Below are positions 62,086 through 64,000 of a stretch of DNA of 64,000 nt, one piece after another. The position numbers and the translations under genes were made by a program. Position 1 is the stretch's first letter. Each line of letters opens with the position of its first letter. The stretch is taken from NCBI RefSeq assembly GCF_004804275.1, contig NZ_STGI01000015.1:1-64000 (forward strand). Reading direction: 5' to 3'. The notes under the pieces were generated by a model, which was not told where the DNA came from, searched no databases, and saw only the letters and a program-made list of their open reading frames with translations. Origin of the DNA: Herbaspirillum sp. ST 5-3 (GTDB taxonomy: Bacteria > Pseudomonadota > Gammaproteobacteria > Burkholderiales > Burkholderiaceae_D).

Positions 62086-63081
62086 TCAATGCCCGATCGC
62101 GGTTCGGTGATCCGCACGGGACAGGCTGGGCGGCGCGTCTTCAAATTTCTTCCAGACGCGCCGCAACTGCCGGCTCGAATGAAAGCCGGCCCGCTCCGCA
62201 ACACGCTCCATGTCGAGCTGCGATTGCGTCAGCAGGTCGCGCGCCAGGGCAATGCGGATGCGGTGAAGATATTCCACCACGCCGGTGCCGGTATGCTCGC
62301 GGAACAGCCGCGTCAGATGCCGTTCGCTGGTGCAGGCGATCTCCGCCAATTGCGCGTTGCTCCAGTCATTGGACGGATCGGCGACGATCGCATCCTGCAC
62401 GCGGTGAATCGCCGGATGCAGGTGATTGCGATACGCGAGCCATGGCGACAACTGCGGATCGCTGCCGGTACGCCGCATGTAGATGACCATGTGCCGCGCA
62501 ATCGCAGCGCTGCACGCGTAGCCGGCGATCTGCGCCACCACATGCAAGGTCAGGTCGATGCCGGCGGTTGCCCCGGCACTGCTGAAGGTCAATCCGTCTT
62601 CAACGAAAATCCGGTTCTCCAGCACGTGCGCGCGCGGCGCGAGTTGGCGCAAGCGGTCGCAGTGCGCGTGATGCGTGGTGCACTGCTTTCCGTCCAGCAG
62701 GCCGGCATATCCCGCCAGTTGCGCGCCGGAGCAAATGCTCAGCACGCGATGGCTCGACTTCACCATGCGCTGCAACCATGCGACGGTGGCCCGCGCCGCG
62801 TCGCTGCTGAAATCATCGTCACTGCCGATGCAGGCGACGATGATCAGCATGGCATTGTCGGGAAGCGCATCCGGCAAGGGACTGAAGCCGGTGAGGCCCA
62901 ATCCGATCGAGGTGTTGATATGCGATTCCGCGCTGATGTAGTGCACGCGAAAGTAGGGCGCCCTGCCGCCCTCTTCCGCGAAACGGTTCGCATAACGAAA
63001 GATTTCCGCAGGGCCGACCAGGTCGGTGGCGAACGTGCCGTCACGCAGCACGAAATAGACCGGGATCGTTTGATCTGACAT
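62086..63081 (-). CDS. GlxA-type AraC regulator with DJ-1/PfpI domain
   Basis: 331 aa from ATG 63081 (a start at 63102 is possible). N-terminal DJ-1/PfpI domain ~5-185: VYFVLRDGTFATDLVGPAEIF; elbow VLSICSGAQLAGYAGLLDG (Cys near ~115); HHAHCDRLRQLAP. C-terminal AraC HTH ~215-320: ATCTSERHLTRLFREHTGTGVVEYLHRIRIALARDLL, VAERAGFHSSRQLRRVWKKF. Such GlxA-like regulators sense amides or carnitine-like compounds. It overlaps the upstream DJ-1 gene by 41 bases, so the two are co-translated. Convergent with the SDR, 7 bases away. Confidence 0.88.
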   Translation of the reverse strand: MSDQTIPVYFVLRDGTFATDLVGPAEIFRYANRFAEEGGRAPYFRVHYISAESHINTSIGLGLTGFSPLPDALPDNAMLIIVACIGSDDDFSSDAARATVAWLQRMVKSSHRVLSICSGAQLAGYAGLLDGKQCTTHHAHCDRLRQLAPRAHVLENRIFVEDGLTFSSAGATAGIDLTLHVVAQIAGYACSAAIARHMVIYMRRTGSDPQLSPWLAYRNHLHPAIHRVQDAIVADPSNDWSNAQLAEIACTSERHLTRLFREHTGTGVVEYLHRIRIALARDLLTQSQLDMERVAERAGFHSSRQLRRVWKKFEDAPPSLSRADHRTAIGH

Positions 63082-63688
63082 GTTCGGTGCTTCCATTGGC
63101 ATCCCATCGATATTCCATCTGTTTCGCCGTTGCCAGCGCCAGTTGCCGCCCCGCCAGCCGCTCGACCAGATGCAGGCTCATGTCGATGCCGGCCGAGATG
63201 CCGGCTGATGTCACTACTTTACCGCAGTCCACCCACGGCGCATCGCGCTGCACGCGCACGGCCGGATAGCGCCGCTGCAAGTCATCGCCATCCTCCCAGT
63301 GCGTGGTGGCGGGCAAGCCGTCCAGCAGCCCTGCTTCCGCGAGCAGGAATGCGCCGGTGCAGACCGATGCCGTGATCGTCGCGCTACGCGCCTGGGTGCG
63401 GATCCATGCGACCAGCTCCTTGTTGCCGAGCACGCCGGAGACATCGCCGCCCGGCACGATCAGCACGTCGATATCCGGCGAGGGTGGCGGCACACAATCC
63501 GGCAAGATTTTCATGCCGCCTCGCGCATGCACCGGCCGCATCCCGGGCGCGATCAGGAAACAGCGGAACAGCGGTGCCGCATGGCACATGCGCGCCTGCA
63601 CCCGCGATGCGGTGGAAAACACTTCAAAAGGACCGGCGAAGTCGAGAACTTCGACCTCGTCAAAAACCAGTATGCCTATGCTTAGCAT
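63041..63688 (-). CDS. Isonitrile hydratase-like DJ-1/PfpI protein
   Basis: 215 aa from ATG 63688 (site AGAGGCG). Single DJ-1/PfpI domain: LSIGILVFDEVEVLDFAGPFEVFSTASR, IVPGGDVSGVLGNKELVAWI, elbow ITASVCTGAFLLAEAGLLDG, TTHWEDGDDLQRRYP, VVTSAGISAGIDMSLHLVERL. Pattern VCTGAFLLAEAGLL and TTHW match the isonitrile hydratase (InhA) and ThiJ-like cluster, which convert isonitriles or amides; true substrate unknown. The longer frame to 63937 is a shadow with a poor leader. Cytoplasmic; precedes the GlxA-type regulator. Confidence 0.85.
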   Translation of the reverse strand: MLSIGILVFDEVEVLDFAGPFEVFSTASRVQARMCHAAPLFRCFLIAPGMRPVHARGGMKILPDCVPPPSPDIDVLIVPGGDVSGVLGNKELVAWIRTQARSATITASVCTGAFLLAEAGLLDGLPATTHWEDGDDLQRRYPAVRVQRDAPWVDCGKVVTSAGISAGIDMSLHLVERLAGRQLALATAKQMEYRWDANGSTEHVRSNDPGLFRAA

Positions 63689-63873
63689 GATTCGCCTCTC
63701 GTGTTGATGCCTTGTTATCTGCATCGTAGGAGACGGCGGCGCAAGTCGATAGACGCGCGGAAGACAAGAAGCGGACAAAAACGGACATGCGCCGGAGGAA
63801 GACTGGCGGTCCGCATAGATCAATATGCAAGCTATGTCTTGTCGCGCTGTCTTAGTGGTCGGAGCACGATGAG

Positions 63874-63936
63874 TGTCCACGGAAGACACGGAAATCGGCA
63901 GAGATTTTTCCGTGTCTTCCGTATTTTCCGTGGACA
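63874..63936. repeat. Nested TGTCCACGGAA palindrome
   Basis: Outer arms TGTCCACGGAA (63874-63884) and TTCCGTGGACA (63926-63936); inner complementary arms GGAAGACACGGAAA (from 63881) and TTTCCGTGTCTTCC (to 63920). This is the longer relative of the palindrome at 58040-58076. The rest of 63689-64000 shows no ORF; it is the promoter side of the DJ-1 gene and runs off the window. Confidence 0.75.
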
Positions 63937-64000
63937 AGATTTTCCGCGCTGTGGATGCCGGACAACCTAATCCTTGTTGACGAGCTGATCGATATGCACC

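Noticed and set aside
60813-62204. 463-aa minus-strand open frame covering the SDR gene
   Set aside because: The SDR fits DECR1-like motifs with a good ribosome site; this frame spans repeats and has low-complexity composition.

Overview
The window reads as chromosomal DNA of a high-GC betaproteobacterium, most likely Burkholderiales and probably Oxalobacteraceae (Herbaspirillum/Noviherbaspirillum-like). This rests on gene content (Liv-type ABC operon next to acyl-CoA ligases, dienoyl-CoA enzymes, LpiA/MprF, many small family-specific proteins) and on codon/GC style; no rRNA or tRNA was seen, so the genus is inference. About 65 genes are supported, densely packed, with no CRISPR array, integrase or transposase.

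Layout. 0.4-5.3 kb: small hypothetical proteins, a secreted PilJ-N protein, a PEBP-family protein, a 56-aa lipoprotein and a methyltransferase; a 162-bp MITE-like inverted-repeat element lies at 2.3 kb. 5.3-12.4 kb: cell-envelope block with an ABC-2 exporter, metallophosphoesterase, MprF/LpiA, a SemiSWEET-like protein and an LpxO-like lipid A hydroxylase. 12.5-19.1 kb: an orphan type VI secretion module on the minus strand, vgrG followed by a 600-aa effector and two secreted putative immunity proteins; the effector/immunity part is visibly AT-rich. The effector appears to carry two peptidoglycan-cutting domains (a cysteine amidase/peptidase-like domain and a lambda-endolysin-like lytic transglycosylase). 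19.2-30.2 kb: redox enzymes, a chemoreceptor with a C-terminal Cache domain, speG, a decayed topoisomerase IB fragment, a histidine kinase whose membrane domain matches the plant ethylene receptor, a diguanylate cyclase and an orphan Liv-type binding protein. 30.4-36.5 kb: cupin, voltage-gated channel, cytosine deaminase, DUF748/AsmA-like, FecR, OmpA-like lipoprotein and a Ser/Gly/Thr-rich secreted protein. 36.7-44.7 kb: ArsR/ABM/P450 unit, Lon, a deglycase-like PfpI protein, dodecin, MgtC and a Crp/Fnr regulator.

44.9-53.6 kb is one long operon: acyl-CoA synthetase, LivG, LivH, LivM, binding protein, LivF, PaaK-like ligase. It suggests uptake of a carboxylic acid coupled to CoA activation. 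A CRP-spaced palindrome lies between it and the divergent Crp/Fnr gene, and hairpins sit in most of its wider gaps. 53.7-58.0 kb: a secreted stand-alone Cache protein (related to the chemoreceptor's C-terminus), a PAS-GGDEF-EAL protein and hpt. 58.1-62.1 kb: nitronate monooxygenase divergent from a TetR regulator followed by dienoyl-CoA isomerase-like and 2,4-dienoyl-CoA reductase-like enzymes, a unit suited to unsaturated fatty acid oxidation. 62.1-63.7 kb: two DJ-1/PfpI proteins, one a GlxA-type regulator. Start codons were chosen by Shine-Dalgarno sequence, overlap and family length; several are GTG or TTG.
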